Shown here one piece after another: positions 15,961 to 24,206 of a stretch of DNA of 64,000 nucleotides (within the stretch, counting starts at the first letter, position 1; every line of letters begins with the position of its first letter). A model generated the notes under the pieces. The model ran no database searches. It had not been told where the DNA came from and worked only from the letters and a program-made list of their open reading frames with translations. The stretch covers positions 62,001 through 126,000 of the forward strand of contig NZ_JNYZ01000020.1 in NCBI RefSeq assembly GCF_000717335.1, given 5' to 3'. The stretch is from Amycolatopsis jejuensis. Its GTDB lineage: Bacteria > Actinomycetota > Actinomycetes > Mycobacteriales > Pseudonocardiaceae. The translations under genes and the position numbers were made by a program.

Positions 15961-16256
15961 CACCTGCTCCACATGGTCGGCGTCGTGTCTTCCGCGTGAG
16001 CCGCCGTCGAGTCCTCGCGGGACAAGCCAAGCCGGGGCAGTTCGTCACCGAGGGGGCCCAGTTCGGCTTCCAGCAGGTGGCGGGCGCGTTCGTTCGCCTG
16101 GGCCGTTGCTTCGCGGACGGTTCGCAGGATCGTGTCGGCCAGGCGGGGGCCGCCGGTGCGGAGGGCTGCTGCGGTGAGTTCCAGGTGCCGTAACGCGCCG
16201 CCCGGGGCGACCTCCGCCGTCACCCCGGATTGCCGTGCTGTGCCGGTGGTGGTCAC
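15960..16256 (-). CDS. YbaB/EbfC family protein
   Basis: A 98-residue protein starting MTTTGTARQSGVTAEVAPGG, matching the N-terminus of actinomycete YbaB/EbfC-family proteins found beside type VII genes. The long helix LADTILRTVREATAQANERA is typical. Start GTG at 16256 overlaps the CHAP-gene stop (GTGA) and its own stop shares a base with the next start, so it is flanked by coupled genes on both sides. A longer open frame upstream is the antisense-register shadow of the CHAP gene and is rejected. Proposed role: nucleoid-associated-like dimer or secretion-linked adaptor; unproven. Confidence 0.72.
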   Translation of the reverse strand: MTTTGTARQSGVTAEVAPGGALRHLELTAAALRTGGPRLADTILRTVREATAQANERARHLLEAELGPLGDELPRLGLSREDSTAAHAEDTTPTMWSR

Positions 16257-17344
16257 TTCGGGTGCACTCCGCCGTAGAAGCGGTGCAGGTCCTTCGGCAG
16301 GGTGTACGTGATGCGCTCGACCTGGTCGTCCGCGTTGCCTTCGATCGTGGTGATCTTGTTGCCCTCGACTTTTTCGATGATCCCGATGTGGTGGCTGTGT
16401 CCCCACGAAGGTCCGTCGCCGAACAGGATCGTGTCGCCGGGGCGGGCGTTGTGGGCGATGGCGCCGCGGTCGTAGGCGAGGTGGTGGCGCTGGCCCCACT
16501 TGTAGACGTCGCCGGTGAAGCCGTACTTCGGGATGTCCACCCCGGCCGAACGCCACATCGACGTCGCGAAATATGCGCACCACGGCTGCCCCGTGGGACC
16601 CCATTTGTTGCGGTTGTTCGGGCCTTCGTGGAAGCCGAGGTTGTGCCGTGCGTGGTCGAGGATCTTGTCGACCTTCTTGCTGTGGCTCACGGTGGTCTTG
16701 CCGTGGTGCTGCTGGTGCTTCTTGTGTTGCTCGTGCTGCCGATGCCGCACGTGCGCCTGGTGCTTGCCGGTACGGCCGTGATCGGCGACACCGTCGTGGC
16801 CGAGTTCCTTCTGCAGTGCGCGCAGTCTGCGCGCCGCCTCCTGCATTTCCTCGCGTGCGTTCTTCAGGTGCCCGGACGATTCCTTGAGGTACTTCCCGGC
16901 CAGGTCGGCCACGTCGCCGATCGCCAGCAGCAGTGCGGCCGGGCTTCCGTTGCGCGCCAGCAGGTATCCGGCGTCGATGAGGCGCCGGGCCTTGGCGATG
17001 AACTCGTCGAGCAGCTTGCCGGTGGCCTGGTGCCGCCCGGCGAGTGCGTCGGTGACCTCGCCGACCACCTGGGCGCCGTGGCGGCTCGCCTGCGCGGTGA
17101 CCTTCAGGTCGCGGCCGAACTTGGCACTGTCCCGTTCGAAAGCCGGGTTTGCCTTGCTCTGCCAGGCATTCAGCAGCGAGTGCGCGGCCTTGCGCTGTAC
17201 GTCGTACTGTTCGGTGATCTCGTTCGCGGCCTTCTGCAGCGCCTGCTGCGCGGCCTGTGCATCCGCGGCCTTGCCGCGGAGCTTGCCGTGGTGCGTCTTC
17301 ATCTCGTCGGCGAACAACGTCGCGACGCCTGCGGTGTCCAGCAC
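16253..17344 (-). CDS. CHAP-domain cell-wall amidase/peptidase with N-terminal WXG-like helical domain
   Basis: A 363-residue protein. Residues 1-185 are long amphipathic helices with a WQS turn near residue 61, resembling type VII secretion substrates. Residues about 185-222 are a His-rich linker (HQAHVRHRQHEQHKKH). Residues about 223-363 are a CHAP domain with Cys256 (GQPWCAYFATSMW), His319 (HSHHIGIIEKV) and Asn337 (EGNADD), the expected catalytic set. There is no classical signal peptide, which fits export by an ESX system. It overlaps the YbaB gene and follows the lysozyme-like gene by 15 bases; the pair could jointly cut glycan and peptide of peptidoglycan. Confidence 0.85.
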   Translation of the reverse strand: MLDTAGVATLFADEMKTHHGKLRGKAADAQAAQQALQKAANEITEQYDVQRKAAHSLLNAWQSKANPAFERDSAKFGRDLKVTAQASRHGAQVVGEVTDALAGRHQATGKLLDEFIAKARRLIDAGYLLARNGSPAALLLAIGDVADLAGKYLKESSGHLKNAREEMQEAARRLRALQKELGHDGVADHGRTGKHQAHVRHRQHEQHKKHQQHHGKTTVSHSKKVDKILDHARHNLGFHEGPNNRNKWGPTGQPWCAYFATSMWRSAGVDIPKYGFTGDVYKWGQRHHLAYDRGAIAHNARPGDTILFGDGPSWGHSHHIGIIEKVEGNKITTIEGNADDQVERITYTLPKDLHRFYGGVHPK

Positions 17345-17359
17345 GGAACTCCCCCTCCG

Positions 17360-18127
17360 TCAGCCCAGAATGCCTTTGATGTCCTGCGCGGCGATCGCCG
17401 ACCCCGCCTCCGCGTCGGCCCCGGCGTACGTCTTCCTGGCCCGGAACACCGACGCGCTCAGCGTGCGTGCGTTCGCCCCGGTGGCCCGTACCTGCGACTC
17501 CAGTGACCGGCTGAAATCGCCCAGCGCATCGGCGAACCCGGTTTCCTCGCCGACCTTCCCGAAGCTGTCCTTGGCGATCCCGGTGACCCGGTGCACCGTC
17601 CGCTTCCCCACCGTGACCAGCTCACTCGCGATGCGCTCGGTTTTCTTCTCGTACGCGATGAACTGCTCGAGATCCGCCCGGAAGCCGCCGTCCTTACCGT
17701 GTTTACCCTGATGCGGCTTCGGCTCGTGCTTACCGGGATGCCCCTTGCCGTGATGCCGGGTGACGTCCTCCGCGGCCTTCCGCGCCGCGGCGAGATGGCT
17801 CTTGTACGCCCCGTTCGTATACGTGGACCACGGTTCGAAACTCTTGCCGTGCCCCGAAATCGCCCAGGCCGCCTTGGCGTTCTCATCCGGGTCGAAGAGC
17901 TCGTTGTCCGACTTCAGGTGGAACTCGTGCCGCCGCGCCGGGCCGAGCGAGCCGAGCATGTTGACCTGCCACAGCCCGTACGAGTTGTCCGGCGGGGTGC
18001 CGTTGTGCGCGCGGGTGTTGCCGCTCGACTCCGCCAGCGCCACCGCGACCGCCGTGGTGAGCGCGGGCCCGCGAAAACCCGCCCGGTACGCGTGCTGCGC
18101 GATCTCCCCGGCCGACAACCTGCTCAT
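17360..18127 (-). CDS. Lytic-transglycosylase/lysozyme-like protein with C-terminal helical secretion-like domain
   Basis: A 255-residue protein. Residues about 1-120 form an SLT/lysozyme-like fold with the catalytic Glu in VAVALAESSGNTRAHN and the SYGLWQVNML motif. Residues about 120-150 are a basic His/Lys/Gly linker (HHGKGHPGKHEPKPHQGKHG). Residues about 150-255 are helical, like WXG/ESX target domains. No signal peptide is present, so export by type VII secretion is likely. ATG 18127 follows AAGGGGGCGGG. Domain order is the reverse of the CHAP gene next door (enzyme first, helical domain last). Confidence 0.82.
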   Translation of the reverse strand: MSRLSAGEIAQHAYRAGFRGPALTTAVAVALAESSGNTRAHNGTPPDNSYGLWQVNMLGSLGPARRHEFHLKSDNELFDPDENAKAAWAISGHGKSFEPWSTYTNGAYKSHLAAARKAAEDVTRHHGKGHPGKHEPKPHQGKHGKDGGFRADLEQFIAYEKKTERIASELVTVGKRTVHRVTGIAKDSFGKVGEETGFADALGDFSRSLESQVRATGANARTLSASVFRARKTYAGADAEAGSAIAAQDIKGILG

Positions 18128-18157
18128 TTCCCGCCCCCTTCGAAAGGCACCTCTCAG

Positions 18158-18988
18158 CTACCCGAAGTGAGACGCGCCGCCCTGCCCTTTCGGTTCCCGA
18201 GTCCCCCGATCTGATGACACTTCGCGGAAAAGGGCGGTCATCCGGTCGGCGAGCCAGGCGCCGTCCGCGGGCGCGACGGTGACCCAGCGGGTACCGGCGC
18301 TCTCCTGCACGACCGCGCCGTACCGGCCCGCTTCCGTGTCGTACCAGGCCACCACCGGCGACCGCCCGCCCGGGCCGTTCACCGCGAGCTGGCCGTACCC
18401 GGCCCGCGGCGTCGTGACCAGCGTCGACAGCGCCCGCAGGTCGCGCCCGGCGATCCCGGCCCGCGCCAGCACGCGCTCGAACGCGTCGTGCCCGCTGTCC
18501 GCAAACGCTTGCATCGCCGCGGAAAACGCGTCGCGCGGCAGCCGGACCGCGTCGCCGGGCCCGGGTCCGGCCGTCCCGACGACGCTCGCCGCCAGCATCG
18601 GGACCTCGTCCGGCAGGCACGGCCGCAGCGCCAGCTCACCGGCGTCGAGCACGGCCAGCACGCCGAGTTTCCGCCCCGCCGCGGCCAGCGCGCGCAACGG
18701 CGGATCGCGGAACACCAGCAGGTCCACCGAGTACACCGGATCGGCCAGCAGCGCGAACAGCTCGCCGAGCCGCGGGTGCAGTTCGTCCTCGGCGTCGAGC
18801 AATCCCGCCGCGGCGAGCCCTTCGGCGACCTGGGCGCCGAGCACGTCCCGATCGTCCATCGTCGCGCCGTGCGAAGGCACTTCGAGCGGGTACGGCGCCG
18901 GCCCGAGGTCGAAATCGTTCCACAGCAGGTCGAATTCGAGATGCGACAGCACGACGCCGTCCGCACCGGTGAGGTACCTGGCCATCAC
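18158..18988 (-). CDS. espG: EspG-family type VII secretion chaperone
   Basis: A 276-residue protein of the EspG family. The opening DGVVLSHLEFDLLWNDFDLGPAPYPL and later LAVNGPGGRSPVVAWYDTEAGRY with a C-terminal RMTALFREV helix match actinomycete EspG proteins. EspG binds the tip of PE-PPE heterodimers in the cytosol and hands them to the ESX machine; here its client should be the adjacent PPE protein. GTG at 18988 overlaps the PPE stop (GTGA); an ATG directly after it (18985) is the alternative start and changes only one residue. Confidence 0.87.
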   Translation of the reverse strand: MMARYLTGADGVVLSHLEFDLLWNDFDLGPAPYPLEVPSHGATMDDRDVLGAQVAEGLAAAGLLDAEDELHPRLGELFALLADPVYSVDLLVFRDPPLRALAAAGRKLGVLAVLDAGELALRPCLPDEVPMLAASVVGTAGPGPGDAVRLPRDAFSAAMQAFADSGHDAFERVLARAGIAGRDLRALSTLVTTPRAGYGQLAVNGPGGRSPVVAWYDTEAGRYGAVVQESAGTRWVTVAPADGAWLADRMTALFREVSSDRGTREPKGQGGASHFG

Positions 18989-20145
18989 TCGCCCAGCACG
19001 GGCGGGTACGCGGCAGGCATGTCCTCCAGGAAGTCGAAGGCACTGCCCTTGGTGTACCGGTTCTGGTGGTCGCCGTCGCCTTCGCCGCGCTGGCCACCCA
19101 TCCCGCCCATCGGCGGGAAGAACCCGCCGCCGGTCCCCGGGCCGCCCCGCATCCCGGCCGCCGCCTGTGCTGCGCCGGCCGCCCCGCCGGGACCCGTTGC
19201 GCCACCGAGCAATCCGCCGGGCAAGGCGCTTCCGCTCCCCGATCCGCCGCCCCCGAGCGCCCCGCCCACCGCACCGGGAACCCCGAGAGAACCGGACATT
19301 CCGGCCGACGGCCCGCCGACCCCCGGCACCGCACCGCCCGCCGGAGGCGCAACCGACGACACCGTCGTGGTGTCACCGGAACCAGAACCGGAACCAGCCC
19401 CGGAAGAACCGGCAGAAGAGGACCCCGTACCAGGATCCACCCGCGTAGCCAACGGCGCAGACGTGAAATGCGGCAGCCGATCGTGCACGCCCTTGCTCGT
19501 GCTCTCGTACCCCTCCATCACCCGCACGGCCTCGGCCTTCGCCTGCGCCGCGTTCCGCTTGGCGGGCAAGTGATCGTCGAGCAGCTGGTCCACCATCACC
19601 GCACCGCTCGGACCGGCGGCCGCGTTCAGGTCGTACCCGTCGCGGAACTGGTTCTCCGCCACGTAGAACACCGGTTCCGGCATCTTGTGCCGTGCCGTCT
19701 CGACCGCGCTCGTGTAGTGGTCGAGCCGGTCCCCGACGGTCCGCATCGTCTCGCTCGCCCCAGCGCCCCACGACGTGAGCTTCGACGCCGACTGCGCCGC
19801 ATTCCCCGCCGCCCCGCCCCGCCACGAAAGCAGCAGCTTCTGCACCGTCTTGTGCACCGCCGCCGTCGACGTGTCGACATCGAGCGCGAGCTTTGCCCAG
19901 CGGTGCGCGGAACTGCCCATCTCGGCCGGGTCCGCGGTCATGATCATGTCGTACAGCGTCGTGTGCGCCCAGGCGTTCCAGTTGATCTTGCCGAAGGACT
20001 CGTCCCGCATGTTGGCGCGCTGCATCAGCTGGGTGCGGTGCACCCGCCTGCGCTGCGCGGGGGTGAGGGGGTGGTCCTCGCTCCACAGCCGGTGCTTGCG
20101 GTGCTCCTCGTACGGCAGCCGCTCGTACCCGTGCTTCCGGCTCAT
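18985..20145 (-). CDS. PPE-domain-like protein with Gly-rich C-terminus
   Basis: A 386-residue protein. Residues about 50-190 are the helical PPE-like module (FGKINWNAWAHTTLYDMI, then SSAHRWAKLALDV and helices to HKMPEPVFYV). From about 245 to 365 it is low-complexity Gly/Ser/Ala/Pro (GSGSGSG, MGGMGGQ). The last ~20 residues are an acidic-aromatic tail (FDFLEDMPAAYPPVLGE). The partner PE-like protein is probably the small helical protein encoded just upstream, overlapping by ATGA. Likely an ESX substrate or structural partner. No PE gene of classical type is present in the window. Confidence 0.83.
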   Translation of the reverse strand: MSRKHGYERLPYEEHRKHRLWSEDHPLTPAQRRRVHRTQLMQRANMRDESFGKINWNAWAHTTLYDMIMTADPAEMGSSAHRWAKLALDVDTSTAAVHKTVQKLLLSWRGGAAGNAAQSASKLTSWGAGASETMRTVGDRLDHYTSAVETARHKMPEPVFYVAENQFRDGYDLNAAAGPSGAVMVDQLLDDHLPAKRNAAQAKAEAVRVMEGYESTSKGVHDRLPHFTSAPLATRVDPGTGSSSAGSSGAGSGSGSGDTTTVSSVAPPAGGAVPGVGGPSAGMSGSLGVPGAVGGALGGGGSGSGSALPGGLLGGATGPGGAAGAAQAAAGMRGGPGTGGGFFPPMGGMGGQRGEGDGDHQNRYTKGSAFDFLEDMPAAYPPVLGE

Positions 20146-20636
20146 GCCGGCGTCCCCCCGTTCTCCGCCCGGTCGCGCAGCGCGGTGAGCGAGTCGCGGG
20201 CGTCGGCTTCCTGCCGGACCTGGCCCGCGCTCGCCGCCCGGATGGCCGAGCGCAGCGCCGACAGCTCGTCCAGGTACTGCTGCAGAATCGTCTGTACGCC
20301 GCCGTCGGCCGACCCGCGCACCCCGAACGCCTTCCGCAGGTGCGCGGCGACCGGGCTGGTGCCGTCCTTCAGCGGATGTGTGAGCTGTTTCGCCTGCTCC
20401 AGGTAGCCGGTGAGCTCGTCATGGCGTTTTTGGAGCTCGGCGTCGGCGGCGGCGATCTCGGCCGGGTCCAGCTCGATGACGCCGGTGTCCTCGGCGACGA
20501 TCTCGGCGGTCCCGGCCCCGGACGGATCGTGCACCGAGCCTGCCGTCGGCGGCCGCCCGTCCGGGTGCTCCTGCCGCCCCTGCTTCTTGTCCAGCGCACG
20601 GACGTCGGCCCAGTCCGAAACCCGGTGCGTGTTCAC
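20142..20636 (-). CDS. Small helical protein, candidate partner of the PPE protein
   Basis: A 164-residue protein, first gene of the type VII accessory operon. Residues about 60-165 are predicted long helices (ELDPAEIAAADAELQKRHDEL and LQQYLDELSALRSAIRAA). The N-terminus is charged and probably flexible. Start GTG 20636 (VNTHRVSDW) is chosen for the strong GGGGAGG at about 9 bases; a longer frame to 20741 has no such support. No family is recognised with certainty. Size and position suggest a PE/WXG-like partner, but the WxG and YxxxD/E motifs are not evident. Confidence 0.65.
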   Translation of the reverse strand: MNTHRVSDWADVRALDKKQGRQEHPDGRPPTAGSVHDPSGAGTAEIVAEDTGVIELDPAEIAAADAELQKRHDELTGYLEQAKQLTHPLKDGTSPVAAHLRKAFGVRGSADGGVQTILQQYLDELSALRSAIRAASAGQVRQEADARDSLTALRDRAENGGTPA

Positions 20637-20653
20637 CCCGGCCCACCTCCCCT

Positions 20654-20667
20654 TGCGAGCGCTCGCA
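20654..20667. promoter_or_regulatory. 14-bp perfect palindrome upstream of the type VII operon
   Basis: TGCGAGCGCTCGCA lies two bases upstream of the GGGGAGG ribosome-binding site of the first operon gene. It is a candidate operator or leader hairpin. The rest of the 20637-20819 gap has no gene. Confidence 0.45.
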
Positions 20668-20819
20668 GTGTCCGACGCGAACGCGCGCACCAGTATGTCA
20701 GCCCGCCGGGTGCGGGGCACCCGGTCCGGGAAAGTCGGCAACTGGGACGGGAGGGAGGTGGTGCCGGTTCCCCGGGTTCACCCGGACGGCGGTGCCCGGT
20801 GCGGTCGAGCGGGGGGTGC

Positions 20820-21533
20820 TCAGTGCTGCGGGACGAACTCGAACGCGCCGCCCGCGAGCGGGACCTCGACCTCCGGGTTGGGTACCGCGAAGGTCGCGAC
20901 CATCTGGTTGTCGGTGGCTTCGCTCTGGTTGAAGACGAGCTCGGTCTCACCGGCCCAGAGCGACCCGTCGCGTTCGGGCAGGTCGAAGAACTCCACATGC
21001 CGCTTGCGCCAGAGGCCGGCCGACGAGCCGGTGAGCGTCAGTTTGCGCAGGGCGGGCGCGGTGTCCGCGGCATGCGGGTACGGCAGCGGGAACAGCCTGC
21101 GGTCCTGGAGATGGAAGAAGACGCCGGTCTCGCGCGATTCGAGGACGTCGGTCGGCATGATGCCCACGTAGTAGCCCCAGGAGTCGTCGCGGGTCCGCTG
21201 CCAGCCACCACAACAGGCGAACGACTTGCCGCCGCCGGGGTGCGCCTGCATGTGCGCGAGGTCCGCGGCGCCGTCACCGGTGGTGTACGCGCCGACGACC
21301 AGCCGCGGGGTCGCGTGGGCGAACAGGTCGAACTTGTGGGAGCCGGGGTCGATCTGCGCGGACATCTCGATGAAGCCCCCGCCCGCGATCGACAGCAGGT
21401 GCGACTGGAGGCCCTCCCCCCTGGTGACAACCTCGTCCTCCAGCTTGAACCCGGCCTTCTGCAGGAGGGCCGAGGTCGGGGCGAGGTCGGCGGGAGAGCA
21501 TTCGAGAACGATGTGGTCGACGATCCGGGTCAT
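20820..21533 (-). CDS. Glyoxalase/VOC-like protein
   Basis: A 237-residue protein whose N-terminus (MTRIVDHIVLECSPADLAPTSA, GFKLEDEV) fits the glyoxalase-like/VOC fold that opens with a DH-metal-ligand strand. Later segments (GGGFIEMSAQIDPG) fit the same superfamily. The rest is not clearly assigned. ATG 21533 has GGAGG upstream. It lies downstream of the AfsR-type regulator and reads the same way, with a 132-base gap. Role unknown; VOC proteins include dioxygenases, isomerases and resistance proteins. Confidence 0.6.
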   Translation of the reverse strand: MTRIVDHIVLECSPADLAPTSALLQKAGFKLEDEVVTRGEGLQSHLLSIAGGGFIEMSAQIDPGSHKFDLFAHATPRLVVGAYTTGDGAADLAHMQAHPGGGKSFACCGGWQRTRDDSWGYYVGIMPTDVLESRETGVFFHLQDRRLFPLPYPHAADTAPALRKLTLTGSSAGLWRKRHVEFFDLPERDGSLWAGETELVFNQSEATDNQMVATFAVPNPEVEVPLAGGAFEFVPQH

Positions 21534-21665
21534 GCTTTCCTCCGCCGGGCAGCGCGTGCGAGACACCAGGCGGTCCTGGGCTCGGCCGGAAACCCTCCGG
21601 CGGGGAAATCGTCGCTGTTCGCGGGGGCCGTAGGCGCCGGGAGTTCTCCCGGACTTCGGCCCCGG

Positions 21666-23966
21666 CTACCCGATCGCGGCCATTCCGTGGTGCGCTGCCC
21701 AGCATGCCGCCACCTGGGCCCGCGAAGAGAACCCGAGCTTCGTCAAGATCCGCTCGACGTGCCATTCCGCCGTCCGTGGCGCGATCACCAGGTCCGCCGC
21801 GATCTGCCGGTCGGTCAGCCCGCTCGCGATGAGCGCCGCGACCTGCTTTTCCCGGCGGGTCAGCTGTTCCGTCGGATCAGCGGTGGCCGGCCGGGCCGTC
21901 GCCGTCTCGAATCCGGCCTCGCGGACCTCGCGCGTGGTTCCGGACCGGCCCCGTCGCCAGGTCCGGTCGAAGCGGGCCGGGCCGAGTTTTCGGCGCAGGT
22001 GGGTGACGCAGTCCTCTCGTTTTCCGGCCAGGCAGGGCATGATCGTGACGTCGGTGCCTGCCGCGTGCCAGTGCGTCGCGGCTCCGCCGAGCAGGTACGC
22101 GGCTCGGTCGGCGGAGCCTTGTGCGGCGGCGAGCCACGCCAGCGCCTCCACGCACATGGCCACGCCGATGCCCACGTCCAGGTCGAGGAACAGTTCGAGG
22201 CTCAGCGCGAATCCTTCGCCCGCCCGGGGCAATTGCCCGGCCGACAACGCCGACAGCCCGAGCCACCAGTGCACCGACGCGCGGATCCACGCGTCCCCCG
22301 AGGAATCCGCGAGATCCAGGCAGGCTGCGCCGTGCTGTTCGGCCGCGGCCGGGTCTCCGGCGACCACTGCCGCGATGAGCTGCAGGGTGAGGGCATGAAT
22401 GAGAGCCGAATCGTCGTGCTCCGCGCCGAACCGCTCGGTCGCCCACTCCAGCGCTTCCGCCGCGGAGACGGCGTCGCCGGCGAAGGTGTCGACGAATCCG
22501 TTGGTGTACTTCAGTTTCGCCAGATACCGGTCGCCGAACCGGGCCGTCAGGCCGGCGGCCTCGGCGAGGTCTGCCGCGGCGGCGGCGCGGTTGCCCTGGA
22601 TCGCGGCGAGCGTCGCGCCGAGGCACAGCAGGTCGATCCGCACGGTGTCCTCGACGCCGGGATGCCCGCGCAGCTGCCCGATCCAGTGCCTGCCGTCGGC
22701 GAGCAGGCCGCGCGCAAGCCAGAAATCGCCCAGCTGCACGGCCATCCGGCTGACCATCGGCACCAGCGACGGCTCGGCCAGCCCACGGCGGATCGCCGCC
22801 CGCAGGTTCGTCTGTTCCGCGGCCAGCCGGGACACCCACTCCTCCTGGCCAGGGCTCATCCACGCGCCGTGCCCGCGTTCGACGACCTGCGCGTACCAGC
22901 GGGTATGCCGGTCCCGCGCCCGGTCCGGGGCACCGGCCGCGGCCAGCTGCTCGGCGCCGAACTCGCGCAGCGCGCCGGGCAGCCGGTACCGCGTCGGCCC
23001 GGTGCCGGGTTCCCGCACGCAGATCGACTTGTCCACGAGCGCACCGAGCAGGTCGACGACGTCGTCCGCGCCGGGCGCGCACACCGCGCGGGCGGCGTCG
23101 AGGTCGAAAGTGCCGGAGAACACCGAAAGATCGGCCCACGCGCGCTGCTCGGCGGCGGTGCACAGGTCGAAACTCCAGCGGATCGAGGACCGCAGCGTCT
23201 GGTGCCGGCCGGGCGCGGTCCGGCTGCCCGCGGTGAGGAGCCGGAGGCGGTTGCTGAGCATGCCGAGGATGTCGTCGAGGGTGAGCGTGCGCAGGCGGAC
23301 GGCGGCGAGTTCGAGCGCGAGCGGGATCCCGTCCAGCCGACGGCAGATCCGGGCGATCGTGCGCGACGCGGCGGCGTCCGGGGTGAACTCCGGGAGCACG
23401 GCCGCCGCCCGGTCCACGAACAACCGCACGGCGTCGGACCCGCGGACCAGCTCATCCGGGTCGTCGGGCGCGGGAACCTGCAGTGGTGGCACCGGCAGGA
23501 CGGTCTCGCCCGCAACGCCGAGCGGCTGGCGGCTGGTCGCGCACACGTGGACCGCCGGTCCGGCCGCGAACAGCTGCCCGACCAGGTGGGCGCACGCGTC
23601 GAGCAGGTGCTCGCAGTTGTCGAGCACGATCAGGAGCCTCCGCCCGGCAGGCAGTTCGGCGAGCGCACCGTCGCCGCCGGGCGGGACGAGCGTCGGCACG
23701 GCGGCCAGTACAGCCGGCAGCAGCGCGGGTTCCCGGATCTCGGACAGCTGCACGAAGTGGACGCCGTCGGGGAACTCGTCCGCGGCCTCCGCCGCCAGCC
23801 GCACCGCGAGCCGGGTCTTGCCGACGCCGCCGGTGCCGGTGAGGGTGACGAGCCGATCCCCGGCCAGCCGACGGGCTCCGAGCGCCAGTTCCCGGCTCCG
23901 GCCCACGAACCCGGTCAGCTCCGCGGGCAGTGTCCCAGCGCCGCGGAGACGCCCAGAATCCGTCAT
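21666..23966 (-). CDS. AfsR/LuxR-type ATPase transcriptional regulator
   Basis: A 766-residue regulator. The P-loop GTGGVGKTRLA lies at about 44-54. The NB-ARC-like core includes LLIVLDNCEHLLDA (Walker B), CRRLDGIPLALELAAVRLR and TLRSSIRWSFDLC. TPR-like helical repeats run from about 400 to 680. The C-terminal LuxR HTH is LTRREKQVAALIASGLTDRQIA through EWHVERILTKLGF (about 700-760). The order is ATPase-TPR-LuxR, i.e. a LAL-like or MalT-like regulator rather than a SARP. It lies downstream of the hyuA-hyuB-hyuB operon across a 240-base gap with 31-bp repeats; whether it regulates hyuABB or the VOC gene is unknown. Confidence 0.88.
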   Translation of the reverse strand: MTDSGRLRGAGTLPAELTGFVGRSRELALGARRLAGDRLVTLTGTGGVGKTRLAVRLAAEAADEFPDGVHFVQLSEIREPALLPAVLAAVPTLVPPGGDGALAELPAGRRLLIVLDNCEHLLDACAHLVGQLFAAGPAVHVCATSRQPLGVAGETVLPVPPLQVPAPDDPDELVRGSDAVRLFVDRAAAVLPEFTPDAAASRTIARICRRLDGIPLALELAAVRLRTLTLDDILGMLSNRLRLLTAGSRTAPGRHQTLRSSIRWSFDLCTAAEQRAWADLSVFSGTFDLDAARAVCAPGADDVVDLLGALVDKSICVREPGTGPTRYRLPGALREFGAEQLAAAGAPDRARDRHTRWYAQVVERGHGAWMSPGQEEWVSRLAAEQTNLRAAIRRGLAEPSLVPMVSRMAVQLGDFWLARGLLADGRHWIGQLRGHPGVEDTVRIDLLCLGATLAAIQGNRAAAAADLAEAAGLTARFGDRYLAKLKYTNGFVDTFAGDAVSAAEALEWATERFGAEHDDSALIHALTLQLIAAVVAGDPAAAEQHGAACLDLADSSGDAWIRASVHWWLGLSALSAGQLPRAGEGFALSLELFLDLDVGIGVAMCVEALAWLAAAQGSADRAAYLLGGAATHWHAAGTDVTIMPCLAGKREDCVTHLRRKLGPARFDRTWRRGRSGTTREVREAGFETATARPATADPTEQLTRREKQVAALIASGLTDRQIAADLVIAPRTAEWHVERILTKLGFSSRAQVAACWAAHHGMAAIG

Positions 23967-24034
23967 CCGCCAAGGCTAAGCATGCGGATTCCGCGGTGGC
24001 AAGGCCCGGCGGCGGGGCCGGGGTGGCCCCGGCC

Positions 24035-24125
24035 CTTCACGCAGCACCGGCGGCACGCGCGAGCACTTCACGCAGCACCGGTGGCACGCGCGAGCACTTC
24101 ACGCAGCACCGGTGGCACGCGCGAG
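24035..24125. repeat. 31-bp tandem direct repeat, 3 copies
   Basis: Copies start at 24035, 24066 and 24097 (spacing 31). The unit begins CTTCACGCAGCACCGGYGG. They lie in the gap between hyuB and the AfsR-type gene. The repeats abut directly with no spacers, so this is not a CRISPR array. Positions 23967-24206 otherwise hold no gene. Confidence 0.88.
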
Positions 24126-24206
24126 GCGCTGGCAGCTCACCCGCACCGACAGCGCCACCGCACCCCGCACAACCCCGGCCGCAGGCACCGACGCCACCGC
24201 ACCCCG

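Noticed and set aside
15963..16604. A 214-codon minus-strand frame
   Set aside because: Its N-terminal two-thirds is an off-register shadow of the CHAP gene; only the last 98 codons (from GTG 16256) form a real gene.
24035..24125. Possible CRISPR array
   Set aside because: The three 31-bp units abut with no spacers, and no cas genes are near.
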